From contig CAWFHL010000001.1 in assembly GCA_963815645.1 (NCBI GenBank), positions 1,860,001 through 1,924,000 of the forward strand: a stretch of DNA of 64,000 nt. Direction: 5' to 3'. The notes under the pieces were generated by a model. The model did no database searches. It worked only from the letters and a program-made list of their open reading frames with translations, and was not told the DNA's origin. This stretch comes from JBBRHQ01 sp963815645. GTDB taxonomy: Bacteria; Actinomycetota; Thermoleophilia; Solirubrobacterales; 70-9. Of this stretch, positions 45,158 through 54,376 are shown one piece after another; positions within the stretch are counted from its first letter, which is position 1, and each line of letters begins with the position of its first letter. Made by a program: the position numbers and the translations under genes.

Positions 45158-46797
45158 CTACTTGAACTGGAAGCTCGTGTAGTCCATCTCGAAGGTCGGG
45201 TTCCAGATCACCTTGTCGAAGTCGATGTCGCTCGACACGAACAGCGCCAGGACCCGGTTGCCGTAGGGCGCCCAGACGGCCTGCTTCATGAACTCCTTGT
45301 CGAGGGTCGCGTACTGGTCCTCGACCTTGGGGCTCAGCGGCACCCGCGCCAGCTCGGTGATCTTCTTGTTCAGGGACGGCGTGTTGTTCTGCGAGAAAAT
45401 CTCGTTGTTGGTGGGCAGGATGTTCTCGCCGTTCAGCAGGGGGTCGAAGAAATCGTTCGGGTGCGGATAGTCCTCGAACCAGTCGGTCAACCCGATATCG
45501 AGATCCGGTGTGCTGGTATTGCCGATCACCGTGAAGTAGTTATCGGCGCTGATCTGCTTCAGCTGGGCGTTGAAGCCGAGCTTCTTCAGCACGTCCTGCA
45601 GGTAGGCGCCGGCGCTGTCGTTGGGGCTCTCGTCGTCGGTCCAGACGGTGACGTCCTTGTCCTTGACGCCCGATTCGGCGATCAGCTGCTTCGCCTTGGT
45701 CATGTTGTGCGGGTAGAGCGTGTACTTCTTGTAGCCCGGGAAGTTGGGCGGCAGGATCTGCTGGGTCGGCTGCAGCTGGCCGCTGTAGATCCGCACCAGC
45801 GCCTGCGGGTCGACCGCGTAGTTGATCGCCTGGCGCACCTTCAGGTTGCTGAAGGTCGGGCTCTTGTAGTTCATCCAGTAGTAGTAGGTCGAGGGCGAGT
45901 CCTCGAGCCGGAACTGGGTGCCCTCGTACTTCGACTTGATCTCCGCGTAGCGGTCCGGCGGCGGCGGGTTGTACATGTTGTTGATCGTGCCGTTGAGGAC
46001 GTCGTCCACCTGGGACGAGTCGTTCTTGTTGATCTGCAGCTCGATCTTGTCGACGTGGCCGCTCGGGATCCCGTCGAGGATCTTGGCGTTGTTCTTCGCC
46101 CACTGCGGGTTGCGCTCCTGGGTGAAGCCGGTGCGCGGGATTGTTGTTAGACGAAGGAGTAGGGGCCGGTCGCCGGGATCGGAGTCGCGCTCTGATCCTT
46201 CATCGGAGTGTCCTGCGGGACCGGGGCCACGAACAGCAGGGCGAGCTCGTTGTTGAAGGTGCCCCGCGGGTCGGTCAGGTTGATCGTGATCTTGCCGGTC
46301 GCATCGTCGGTCTTGATCCCCGAGATGTCGCCCTTCTTGGTCTTCTGGAACTGCGCCGCGCCGACGATGTCGGTGTAGAAGGCCGAGCCGCCCGAGTCGA
46401 GCACGAACATCCGCTTCACGGCGTAAGGGAAGTCGCTGGCCTTGACCGGCGTGCCATCTGAGTACTTGAGGCCCTTGCGCAGGGTCAGCTCGTAGGTCTT
46501 GCCGCCGTTGGTGATCTTCGGCAGGCTCTCGGCGAGGCCGGGAATCACGGTCGAACCGGCTACTCCGGAGGCGTGCTTGTAGGTGAGCAGCGGGATGTAG
46601 GTGTTCCACATCTCGGTCAACCCGTCGGCGGTGTAGGAGAGCTGGGGATCGAGGTAGTCGGCGGCGGCGGTGTCGGCGAGCTTCAGCGTGCCGCCTTCCT
46701 TGCCCGAGCTGGAGCTGCTGCTGCCGCAGGCGCCCAGCACCAGCGCCGACGCGACGATCAGCCCGAGCAGGCTCACAACGGTCCCTAGCTTCTTCAA
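45158..46797 (-). CDS. Oligopeptide ABC transporter substrate-binding lipoprotein (family 5), frameshifted
   Basis: About 547 aa. The signal peptide ends in the lipobox LVLGAC (Cys24), followed by a Ser-rich linker, so it is anchored to the outer face of the membrane. Family-5 features are TLRKGLKYSDGTPVKASDF, FSNLKVRQAINYAVD and GLTDWFEDYPHPNDFF. The frame breaks at 46145-46150 (GTC-TAA-CAA), where a TAA arises in frame. The TTG start is supported by GGGAGG about ten bases upstream. It captures peptides for the downstream permeases. Confidence 0.9.
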
Positions 46798-46926
46798 CTC
46801 ACGACCTCCCGGTCATCTCGATTCCTCTTTTGATGCTCCGCTGTTAGGCGCATACCCGGCCTCGCCGAAACATGCTGTCGGGCTCCTCCTCGCGGACGCA
46901 ACTCCACCATAACCTCATCGTCGGAG

Positions 46927-48160
46927 TCAAGGGGCTCCGGACGGGTTGCGGGTAGGTCCCTCCCATCCGGCCCGCAGGAAGACCGCCGCGGCGACGGCGA
47001 CGATAACCACGCCGGCTCCGGCGGCGAGGAAGGTCGCCCGCGGATCGAAGCTGGCCGCGATCAGGCCGCCGACCACGAATCCGAGGCCGGGGGTGGCGGA
47101 CGGCGGAGGCCTCGAGCACGCTGATCACCCGGGCCTGCATGCTCTCCGCGGTCAGCTCCTGCACGGCGCTGATCACCGAGACCCACTGCACGCCGTTGCC
47201 GGTCCCGCCCAGCGCCGCCATCGCGCAGGCGGCCCACAGGGTCGGGGCGGCGCCCATTCCCAGGTAGGCGATCCCGATCACCAGGGTGCTGACCAGCAGC
47301 AGGAAGCCGAGCCGCGCCCCGCGCAGGATCGCGAAGGCGACGCTGCCGATCACCATCCCGGTTCCCCAGCTCGCCAGGAGGAGCCCGTATCCGGAGTCGC
47401 CCGCGTCGCAGCGTCTCCTTGACGTAGACGATCTCGACGGGGAGCACCGCGGAGAAGAAGATGAGGGCGATCGCCTGGGCGATCAGCAGCCTCTTCAGCA
47501 CGACCCGGCTGCGGATGTATTGCAGACCCGCCCGGACCCGCTGCAGCAGCCCCCCGGCCTCGGTCTCGGCCTGGGGGATGCGGCCGGCGGTCAGCAGCAA
47601 CCAGGCGATCGCGTAGAACGAGGCGGCGTCGAGGAGCAGCGCCGAGCGCGACCCCGAAGACCGGCGACGACGACGCCGGCGAGCGCCGGGCCGACCGCGG
47701 CGCCGCCGGTGAAGGCGACGTTGAGGATCGCGTTCCCGGCGCGCAGCTCCCCCGAGGGAGCGAGCAGTGTCGCCGTGACCGATCGGGTCAGGGCGCGGGC
47801 GGTCAGCGCCAGCGAGCCGTCGATGGTCGCCAGGACGACCACCACGGGGAGCGAGAAATGGCCCACGCTGAGGGCGAGGGCGCCGAAGGCGACGGCCTCG
47901 CCGCAATAGATCGCCGGCAGCACGAAGCGGGCCCGGCCGCGCTCTCCCCGGGCGGTGAGGAACGGGGTGAACAGCGCCGGCAGGAACCCGGTCCCGAGGA
48001 ACAGCGCCGTGGTGGCGAGGGCGCTGCCGGTTTGCTCGAAGACCAGCACCGAGAGGGCGACGATCCCCATCCAGTCGCCCAGCTCGTTGACCGCATAGCT
48101 GACCGCCAATCTCCGGAATAGCGGCCGGCGCAGCGGGTCCCGCAGACCCGATTCAGGCAC
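46927..48160 (-). CDS. MFS transporter (frameshifted)
   Basis: About 411 aa with 10-12 helices. The N-terminal part reads LAVSYAVNELGDWMGIVALSV, typical of MFS proteins of the multidrug/enterobactin-exporter-like group, with TRALTRSVTATLL in the first half. Later pieces LLIAQAIALIFFSAVLP and GTGNGVQWVSVISAVQEL follow in other frames. Breaks lie near 47655, 47400 and 47100. The last frame ends AGWEGPTRNPSGAP at TGA 46927. Substrate unknown. Confidence 0.8.
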
Positions 48161-48216
48161 GGCGAGGGCTCATTTGATGCCAAATATCATGCATCCACGC
48201 ATAAGTTTCTCCCGAT

Positions 48217-48404
48217 TTGCACAACTTCCCGCCGATCTGTGGTAAAAAATGCGTAGCAATTGAACAGGCTTCGCGTAGAGAGCAAGCTAAAAGGCAAGAA
48301 AAAAGGAATCGGAAACATGGGCTACCGCCGCTAGAACTTTCAAAGCACCGAACGGTAGTAACTACGTTCGTTCCAGAGCTGGGACGTCCTGCGCGGGGCG
48401 TCCC
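48217..48404 (+). ncRNA. Candidate structured leader RNA upstream of the HD-GYP gene
   Basis: This gene-free, relatively AT-rich stretch begins with a possible promoter (TTGCAC 48217-48222, 17-base spacer, TGGTAA). It contains two mutually exclusive pairings: CTACCG (48322-48327) with CGGTAG (48353-48358), or GAACGGTAG (48350-48358) with CTACGTTC (48362-48369). It ends in a hairpin GGGACG...CGTCCC (48381-48404) followed by TTGCTCATTTTC. The layout resembles an attenuator or riboswitch. I do not recognise a known class. The rest of the gap, to 48612, shows nothing more. Confidence 0.3.
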
Positions 48405-48612
48405 TTGCTCATTTTCGGGGCCGGATCGCCCGACCCCGCCGCGGCACCTTCGTGCATGCAGCCTGGCCTCGGCTCAAGTAAGGGAGCCGATCTGACGATT
48501 TGAATGAATGCGTGCGAGACGGCAAAACGGGCCGCCTGCGCGCAGGGAACGAGTGCCGGCTTTCGAATCACTACGCACAGCGGTGGCGCTGCCCTTGGGT
48601 GGCGCCGCCTGA

Positions 48613-50031
48613 ATGCGGATGCCCGAAGACCGACCCACACCGCGCGTCAAGGCCCTGATGGCGGCCATCCTCCTGGTGGCCGTCGCGGCCGCGGTCTGGG
48701 TCGCGCCGCAGGCCAACTGGGACCTGCCCCTGTTCGGCATTCTGCTCGGCTTCTCGGTATTCAGCGACCTGACGGCGATCCCCACCTCTCGGGTGAAGAT
48801 CTCGGGGAGCTTCCTCGCGCTGACCCTGGCGATGGTCTTCCTCGGCGGTGCACCGGCCGTGCTGATCGGCTCCGTCACCATCCTCGCCGGCTGGTTCCGG
48901 TGGCGCGACGAGCCCCACGATCTGCTCAACAACCTGGCGACCTACGCGACCTTTCCGCTGATCGGTGGCGTCGCCTTTGAACGGGCAACGACCGCCGCCA
49001 ACGTAACGGCCGAAGATCCCACCTTCTACCTGCTCGTGTTCGCGGTCTTCCTGCTCGCGCTGGCGATCAACTTCACGATGATCGCCAGCTACACCTGTTA
49101 CCTGGATCGAAGCTCCTTCGCGAACAAGGTTCGAACGGCCTTGATCCCGTTGCTGCCGTCGGAGCTGGCGGCCGCGATGATGGCCGTCGGGGTCGCCTAC
49201 ATCTATCACCAGATCGGCATTGCGGGGGTCGCTCTGTTCGGGATAGTCCTGGTCACCTTCCAGTACCTGCTCGGCGCTCTGCTGCTCTCCCAGCAGCGGG
49301 CCGAGGAGGTGGAGAAGCGCAGCAAGCAGCTCGCCAGCTTCCAGGTCGGGATGATGAGCGCGCTGCTGCGCACCCTCGACCTGCGGGACCAGATGACCGC
49401 ACGCCACAGCGCCGCCGTCGCCCGCTACTCACGGGCGATCGCCGAGCGGGCCGGCTACTCGAAGAGCGACGCGGAGCTGGTCCACATCGCCGCCCTGCTG
49501 CACGACATCGGCAAGTTCATCCTCCCCGACCGGATCCTCAAGGCCAACGTGCCGCTCACCGACGAGGACTGGATGCTGATCCGCCGCCACCCGGCGCAGG
49601 GCGCCAAGGTGGTCTCCTCGGTGGATGGCTACGGGCCGATCGCCGAGATCATCCTCGCCCACCATGAGCGGATCGACGGCAAGGGCTATCCGCGGGGGAT
49701 CACCGGGGACGACATCCCGGAGGCGGCGCGGATCATCTCCGTCGCCGACACCTACGACGTGATGACCGCCCGTGACTCCTACCGCGCTCCCGTATCCTCC
49801 TTCGAGGCGATCCAGGAGCTGCGAAACGTCGCCGGCAAGCAGCTCGACGCCAACTTCGTCGAGATCTTCATCGAGCTGCTCGAGGGCAAGGACATCTCCT
49901 TCCGCCACGGCGAGGAAGCCGACTTCGAAAAGGAGCTGGCGCTGGAGGCGCAGGATCGAGGAGACGGCGACGCCGCGTCCTGGCTCCGCCGCCGACCTGG
50001 TCGGCAACGCCAAGAGCTGAGGACGGGCTAG
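48613..50031 (+). CDS. HD-GYP domain c-di-GMP phosphodiesterase with membrane sensor domain
   Basis: A 472-aa protein: residues ~15-230 form six to seven membrane helices (a MASE-like sensor), a short coiled linker follows, then the HD-GYP domain with LLHDIGKF and HHERIDGKGYPRGI. It hydrolyses cyclic di-GMP in response to an unknown signal. The last ~25 residues may be misread: another frame gives EETATPRPGSAADLVGNAK and a stop at 50020, more like relatives, so a shift near 49950 is possible. It converges with an SDR gene. Confidence 0.88.
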   Translation: MRMPEDRPTPRVKALMAAILLVAVAAAVWVAPQANWDLPLFGILLGFSVFSDLTAIPTSRVKISGSFLALTLAMVFLGGAPAVLIGSVTILAGWFRWRDEPHDLLNNLATYATFPLIGGVAFERATTAANVTAEDPTFYLLVFAVFLLALAINFTMIASYTCYLDRSSFANKVRTALIPLLPSELAAAMMAVGVAYIYHQIGIAGVALFGIVLVTFQYLLGALLLSQQRAEEVEKRSKQLASFQVGMMSALLRTLDLRDQMTARHSAAVARYSRAIAERAGYSKSDAELVHIAALLHDIGKFILPDRILKANVPLTDEDWMLIRRHPAQGAKVVSSVDGYGPIAEIILAHHERIDGKGYPRGITGDDIPEAARIISVADTYDVMTARDSYRAPVSSFEAIQELRNVAGKQLDANFVEIFIELLEGKDISFRHGEEADFEKELALEAQDRGDGDAASWLRRRPGRQRQELRTG

Positions 50032-50876
50032 CCCGACTTCGGCTGCGGGAACTGGGTGCCGACGAACCGGTCCCACATCCGGTCGGTCATCAGCCCCCGC
50101 TGGGCGATCGCCATGCCGGCAGAAGGCGTCACCTTGTAGCGGGTCTTCGGGCGTCCTGCGGTGATCGCCTTCTCGATCTTGCGGGCGACTGCATCGGGGC
50201 CGCCGCCGAGCTTCGCCAGCCCGCCCTCGTAGGCCCCGGCGGTCGCCTCGCTGACCGCGCGATTGAACTCTGCGTAGGGTCCGTCATCGTTCTCAGCCAT
50301 CGAGCCGACCGCGGCGTCCGCGAAGCCGGTCTTGATCAGGCCCGGCTCGATCACCACCACGTCGATGCCGAAGCCGCGGACCTCGAAGCGCATCGCGTCG
50401 GAGAGGGCCTCGACCGAGTGCTTGGTCGCGTGATAGATGCCGCCGCCCGGGAAGGTCAGCTTGCCGCCCATCGAGCTGACGTTGACGATCCGGCCCCGGC
50501 TGCGGTTGCGCATCCCCGGAAGGGCGAGCTGGCACATCCGCAATAGCCCGAAGACATTGGTCTCGAATTGCCGGCGGACGCTCTCCATCGGCACCGTCTC
50601 TACCGCGCCAGAGTGGCTGTAGCCGGCGTTGTTGACCAGCGCGTAGATCGCGCCCTCGGCCTCCTCGACCGCCTCGACGCAGGCCTTCATCGACGCCTCC
50701 TCGGTGACGTCGCAGGCGAGCGTCTCGCAGCCGGCCGCGGCGAGGTCGGCGATCGCCTCCGGCCGGCGGGCGGTCGCGTAGACGCGATGCCCGCTGGCGG
50801 CGAGGTGGCGGGCCGTCTCGTGGCCGATTCCCGATGAGCAGCCGGTGATCAGGATCGCCCTGGTGTCGTCGTTCAT
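50028..50876 (-). CDS. Short-chain dehydrogenase/reductase (classical SDR)
   Basis: A 282-aa oxidoreductase. NAD(P) motif ITGCSSGIGHETA, structural NNAGYS, catalytic Ser in NVSSMGGK and the YHATK pair (Y-x3-K). The charged residue after the second strand (ATARRPEA) suggests NADP. ATG 50876 is preceded by GAGGGGAG at proper spacing, so I prefer it to GTG 50900. Substrate unknown. It is divergent from the DUF202 gene. Confidence 0.88.
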   Translation of the reverse strand: MNDDTRAILITGCSSGIGHETARHLAASGHRVYATARRPEAIADLAAAGCETLACDVTEEASMKACVEAVEEAEGAIYALVNNAGYSHSGAVETVPMESVRRQFETNVFGLLRMCQLALPGMRNRSRGRIVNVSSMGGKLTFPGGGIYHATKHSVEALSDAMRFEVRGFGIDVVVIEPGLIKTGFADAAVGSMAENDDGPYAEFNRAVSEATAGAYEGGLAKLGGGPDAVARKIEKAITAGRPKTRYKVTPSAGMAIAQRGLMTDRMWDRFVGTQFPQPKSG

Positions 50877-50932
50877 CACTGCGCTCCCCTCATTGGTCAC
50901 CTCAGACTAACCCTGCACGGAGGCCTCCCGCT

Positions 50933-50938
50933 TATATT
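50933..50938 (+). promoter_or_regulatory. Leaderless -10 element (TATATT)
   Basis: TATATT ends 8 bases before ATG 50947, favouring that codon over GTG 50941. Confidence 0.45.
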
Positions 50939-50946
50939 CAGTGCCG

Positions 50947-51327
50947 ATGGTGGACCCGGCAGAACCGAGCCCCGTTCGCAGGGAGCTGATCGAGGACGCG
51001 ACCCGCCGCACCCACCTGGCCAACGAGCGGACCCAGCTCGCCTGGTGGCGCACCGGCCTGACCGCGCTGGCCGTTGCTCTGGCGATCGGCCGGGTCGTCC
51101 CAGAGCTGGGCGGCAGCCCCACCCGCTGGCCCTACACGCTGGTCGGCGCCGGCTTCGCGATCTACGGGGTGGGTCTGGTCCTCTACGGGAACGCCCGCTC
51201 GCGCCAGGTGATGCAGGCGCTGCGCAGCGGCCGCTACTCGGAAGCGCCCGAGGGGATGATCAACGCGCTCACCGCCACCGGGATCGCGCTCGGGCTGGCC
51301 ACCCTGGCTCTAATCGTCTTCGACTGA
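50947..51327 (+). CDS. DUF202 family membrane protein
   Basis: About 126 aa. It has the DUF202 core HLANERTQLAWWRTGL followed by three membrane helices. YidH-type proteins are small inner-membrane proteins without a known activity. The frame is intact. Confidence 0.85.
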   Translation: MVDPAEPSPVRRELIEDATRRTHLANERTQLAWWRTGLTALAVALAIGRVVPELGGSPTRWPYTLVGAGFAIYGVGLVLYGNARSRQVMQALRSGRYSEAPEGMINALTATGIALGLATLALIVFD

Positions 51328-51347
51328 CCCCTCGGCCGCCCGGTCGC

Positions 51348-51353
51348 TAGGCT
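51348..51353 (+). promoter_or_regulatory. Leaderless -10 element (TAGGCT)
   Basis: TAGGCT ends 8 bases before ATG 51362. Confidence 0.45.
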
Positions 51354-51361
51354 CGCCCGCG

Positions 51362-52396
51362 ATGCGCGCCGTCACCTTCGAGTCCCCCGGCGAGGTCCGG
51401 GTCACCGAGAAGCCGGAGCCGGAGATCGGCTCATCGGACGAGGCGATCGTCCGGGTCGAGGCGACCGGTGTCTGCGGCTCGGACCTGCACATCTACCACG
51501 GCCGCATCCCGATAGAGCCGGGCTTCACGATCGGCCACGAGTATGTCGGCACGGTGCTGGCCACCGGCGAAGGGGTGAGCACGGTGCGTGAGGGCGAGCG
51601 GGTGCTGGGGACCTTCCTGACCGCTTGCGGTGAGTGCTTCTTCTGTCGCCTCGGCGAATTCCACAAGTGCGACAGCGGGCGGGTCTTCGGTCACGGCTCC
51701 ACCCTGGGATCGCTGCAGGGAGCGCAGGCCGAGCAGCTGCTCGTCCCGGGGGCCGATCTGACCCTTCGCCGGGTACCCGAGGGCATGTCGGACGACATCG
51801 CCCTGTTTGCCGGAGACGTCATGGGGACCGGGTACCACGCCGTCTCCCAGGCCGGGGTAGAGGCCGGCCAGAGCGTCGCCGTCATCGGCCTAGGCCCGGT
51901 CGGCCTCTGCGCGACCCAGGCAGCGCTGGCGGCCGGCGCCGGCGCGGTGATCGCCGTCGACACCGTTCCCGACCGGCTGCGGATGGCCGAGTCCTTCGGC
52001 GCCACGGCGGTGCACCTGACCGAGGAGGATCCCCGTGCCGCCGCCAAGCAGGTCTCCGAGGGGAGGGGGGTCGACGCCGCGATCGAGGCAGTCGGCCACC
52101 CCGACGCCCTGGAGCTCGCCTGCCGCATCGTCCGCAAGGCGGGGACTGTCTCGGTGATCGGGGTCTACTCGGAGCGGCTCGAGATCCACATGGGGCTGAT
52201 CTGGATCAAGTCGCTCACCGTTCGCAGCGGCCAGGCCAACGTGATCGCACATCTGGACCGGGTTCTGGCGGCGCTCTCCGCGGGCGAGCTCGATCCCGGC
52301 CCCCTGGTCACCCACCACATGAGCCTCGATCAGGCACCTCAGGCGTACGAGATATACGACCGTCACGAGGCGCTGAAGATAGTCCTGCGCCCGTGA
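51362..52396 (+). CDS. Zinc-dependent alcohol dehydrogenase (medium-chain)
   Basis: A 344-aa MDR enzyme. Catalytic zinc ligands lie in VCGSDLHIYHG and GHEYVG, and the structural zinc site in CGECFFCRLGEFHKC (four Cys). The NAD-binding motif VIGLGPVGLCATQAAL is near residue 175. It oxidises an alcohol or polyol with NAD(P); the substrate is unknown. The frame is intact. Confidence 0.9.
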   Translation: MRAVTFESPGEVRVTEKPEPEIGSSDEAIVRVEATGVCGSDLHIYHGRIPIEPGFTIGHEYVGTVLATGEGVSTVREGERVLGTFLTACGECFFCRLGEFHKCDSGRVFGHGSTLGSLQGAQAEQLLVPGADLTLRRVPEGMSDDIALFAGDVMGTGYHAVSQAGVEAGQSVAVIGLGPVGLCATQAALAAGAGAVIAVDTVPDRLRMAESFGATAVHLTEEDPRAAAKQVSEGRGVDAAIEAVGHPDALELACRIVRKAGTVSVIGVYSERLEIHMGLIWIKSLTVRSGQANVIAHLDRVLAALSAGELDPGPLVTHHMSLDQAPQAYEIYDRHEALKIVLRP

Positions 52397-52421
52397 TCCG
52401 GAGTCCGGGGAGAATGGCGGC

Positions 52422-52943
52422 ATGGACTCGCTGCGCGGCAAGCTGTTGATCGCCGCTCCGAGCCTCTTCGACTTCTTCCGGCGGACCGTGATCCTGATGG
52501 TCGAACATGGCGAGGAGGGGGCATTTGGGGTGGTACTGAACCGCCTCTCGGAGAGCACCGTCGCCGAGGCGGTCCCGCCGCTTGCCGAGCTGGCCGGCGC
52601 CGAGCAGTTGGTGCGGATCGGGGGCCCGGTCGGGCCGGAATCGGTGGTCGTCCTGGGCGAGTTCGTGGACCCGGCCGAATCGCCGAAGCTCGTCTTCGGT
52701 GACCTCGGAGTCGTCGATCCGAGCGATCAGCCCGCCTTGCGCCGGGTGCGCGTCTACGCCGGGCACTCCGGCTGGAGCCCCGGTCAGTTGGAGAGCGAGT
52801 TGGAGCGTGAGGCCTGGCTGGTCGAGCCCGCGCACCCTGAAGATCCGTTCATCGACGAGGACCTCTGGCCCACGGTGCTGAAGCGCAGGGGCGGCGAGTA
52901 CGCATTGCTGGCGCGGATGCCCGAGGACCCCTCGCTCAACTAG
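52422..52943 (+). CDS. yqgE: YqgE/AlgH family protein
   Basis: A 173-aa DUF179 protein. Family motifs are KLLIAAPSLFD, FGVVLNRLSE, IGGPVGPESVVVL and VYAGHSGWSPGQLE. Its biochemical role is unsettled despite wide conservation. It lies between a dehydrogenase and pdxH on the same strand; spacing to both is short. Confidence 0.9.
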   Translation: MDSLRGKLLIAAPSLFDFFRRTVILMVEHGEEGAFGVVLNRLSESTVAEAVPPLAELAGAEQLVRIGGPVGPESVVVLGEFVDPAESPKLVFGDLGVVDPSDQPALRRVRVYAGHSGWSPGQLESELEREAWLVEPAHPEDPFIDEDLWPTVLKRRGGEYALLARMPEDPSLN

Positions 52944-52957
52944 GCGGGCCCGATTCG

Positions 52958-52963
52958 TAGGCT
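52958..52963 (+). promoter_or_regulatory. Leaderless -10 element (TAGGCT)
   Basis: TAGGCT ends 9 bases before ATG 52973 of pdxH. Confidence 0.4.
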
Positions 52964-52972
52964 CTGGCTGAG

Positions 52973-53599
52973 ATGAGCGAGCCGACCCGGCATTCACACC
53001 CGCCGCTGCGCCGGGCGGACCTCGCCGACGACCCGGTCGAGCAGTTCAGCCGATGGCTCGAGACGGCGGTGCGTGAGGTGCCGCTGGCCGAGGCGATGAC
53101 CCTGGCCACGGTCGATGCGGGCAGCGGCCCGGACGCTCGTATGGTCCTTCTCAAGGGCCACGGTGCTGATGGCTTTCGCTTCTTCACCAATTACGAGAGC
53201 GCCAAGGCCGGGCAGATCGGCGCCGACCCTCGCGGCGCTCTGGTCATCTACTGGCGAGAGCTGGATCGCCAGGTCCGGGTGAGGGGTGAGCTCGAGCGCC
53301 TCCCGGCGGCGGACTCCGACGCCTACTTCGCTACAAGGGACCGCGGCAGCCGTCTCGGCGCCTGGGCGTCCCCGCAGAGCAGGCGGCTGCCCGGCCGCGA
53401 ACACCTCGACCGGCGCCTCGCCGAGGCCGAGGATCGCTGGCAAGGCGAGGAGGAGATCCCGCGCCCCCAGCACTGGGGAGGCTTCCTGCTGCGACACAGA
53501 ACCGTCGAGTTCTGGCAGGGCCAGAAGGCCCGCCTGCACGATCGCTTCCTCTATACGCGCGAGGGAGGCGGCTGGAGCATCCAGCGGCTCGCACCCTGA
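52973..53599 (+). CDS. pdxH: Pyridoxamine 5'-phosphate oxidase
   Basis: A 208-aa FMN enzyme that makes pyridoxal 5'-phosphate. The FMN-binding region is ARMVLLKGHGADGFRFFTNY, the mid-motif is GALVIYWRELDRQVRVRG, and the diagnostic C-terminus reads PQHWGGFLL, EFWQG, RLHDR and IQRLAP. The stop shares a base with the next ATG (TGATG). The frame is intact. Confidence 0.93.
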   Translation: MSEPTRHSHPPLRRADLADDPVEQFSRWLETAVREVPLAEAMTLATVDAGSGPDARMVLLKGHGADGFRFFTNYESAKAGQIGADPRGALVIYWRELDRQVRVRGELERLPAADSDAYFATRDRGSRLGAWASPQSRRLPGREHLDRRLAEAEDRWQGEEEIPRPQHWGGFLLRHRTVEFWQGQKARLHDRFLYTREGGGWSIQRLAP

Positions 53600-54376
53600 T
53601 GGCCGGAGCCGGGGACAGCATCACCTATGTCGGTCACTCGACCGTACTGCTGGAGATCTGCGGGGTGAGGATCCTCACCGACCCGATGCTGCGCTCTCGC
53701 GCCGGCTTCCTGCGCCGCCACTCGGATGACGTCAGCCCTGACTCCCTCGCCTCCCTCGACCTGGTGCTGATCTCCCACCTGCACCGCGACCATCTCGACC
53801 TGCCCTCGCTGCGGGTGCTGCCGCCCGCGGACCCCGCTTCTTGTGCCGCGCGGCGGGGGCGGACTCGCCTCGGGCGGCCGCCGGGAGGTGGTCGAGATCG
53901 GCGTCGGCGAGACCCACTCGCTGGGGGCGGTCGAGGTGACCGCCGTGCCAGCCGTGCACGACAAGCGCCGCGGCCCGTGGGGACCCACCGCACAGCCACT
54001 CGGCTTCGTCGTCAAGGAGCGCTCCGCGAGGCGCGTCTACTTCGCCGGTGACACCGACCTGTTCGAGGGCATGGCCGAGATCGGGCCGCTCGAGCTGGCG
54101 CTGCTCCCCGTCTGGGGCTGGGGCCACCAGGTCGGCGCCGGGCACCTCGACCCCGAGCGGGCGGCGCGTGCGCTGCCGATGCTGAGACCGCGGCTCGCCG
54201 TGCCGATCCATTGGGGGACCTATCACCCGGCGGGGCTGAGGCGGACGCTCGGCCGGAGGCTCACCGACCCCCCGCACGAGTTCGCGCGGATCGCTGCGGA
54301 GCGCGCACCGGAGGTCAGGGTGGAGGTGCTGCAGCCGGGGGCGCGGCTGACGCTCGAGCGGGCGGCGCGCCCGTGA
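53599..54376 (+). CDS. MBL-fold metal-dependent hydrolase (frameshifted)
   Basis: About 259 aa. The metallo-beta-lactamase motif H-x-H-x-D-H is SHLHRDHLDL, followed by AVHDKRRGP and YFAGDTDLF for later metal ligands, and a final IHWGTYHP. It resembles UlaG/NAPE-PLD-like hydrolases; the substrate is unknown. A single frame change near 53835-53845 joins the two halves. Its stop overlaps the GTG of the next gene (GTGA). Confidence 0.85.

Noticed and set aside
48317..48334. Mini reading frame MGYRR in the leader as an attenuator peptide
   Set aside because: Only five codons, with a poorly spaced ribosome site and no run of a single regulatory amino acid.
48217..48404. Known cyclic-di-GMP (GEMM) riboswitch before the HD-GYP gene
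   Set aside because: The conserved GEMM core sequences are not present; only a general alternative-hairpin layout is seen.
48217..48495. 92-codon frame in the leader region
   Set aside because: TTG start, no ribosome site, composition unlike a protein, and it overlaps the predicted hairpins.
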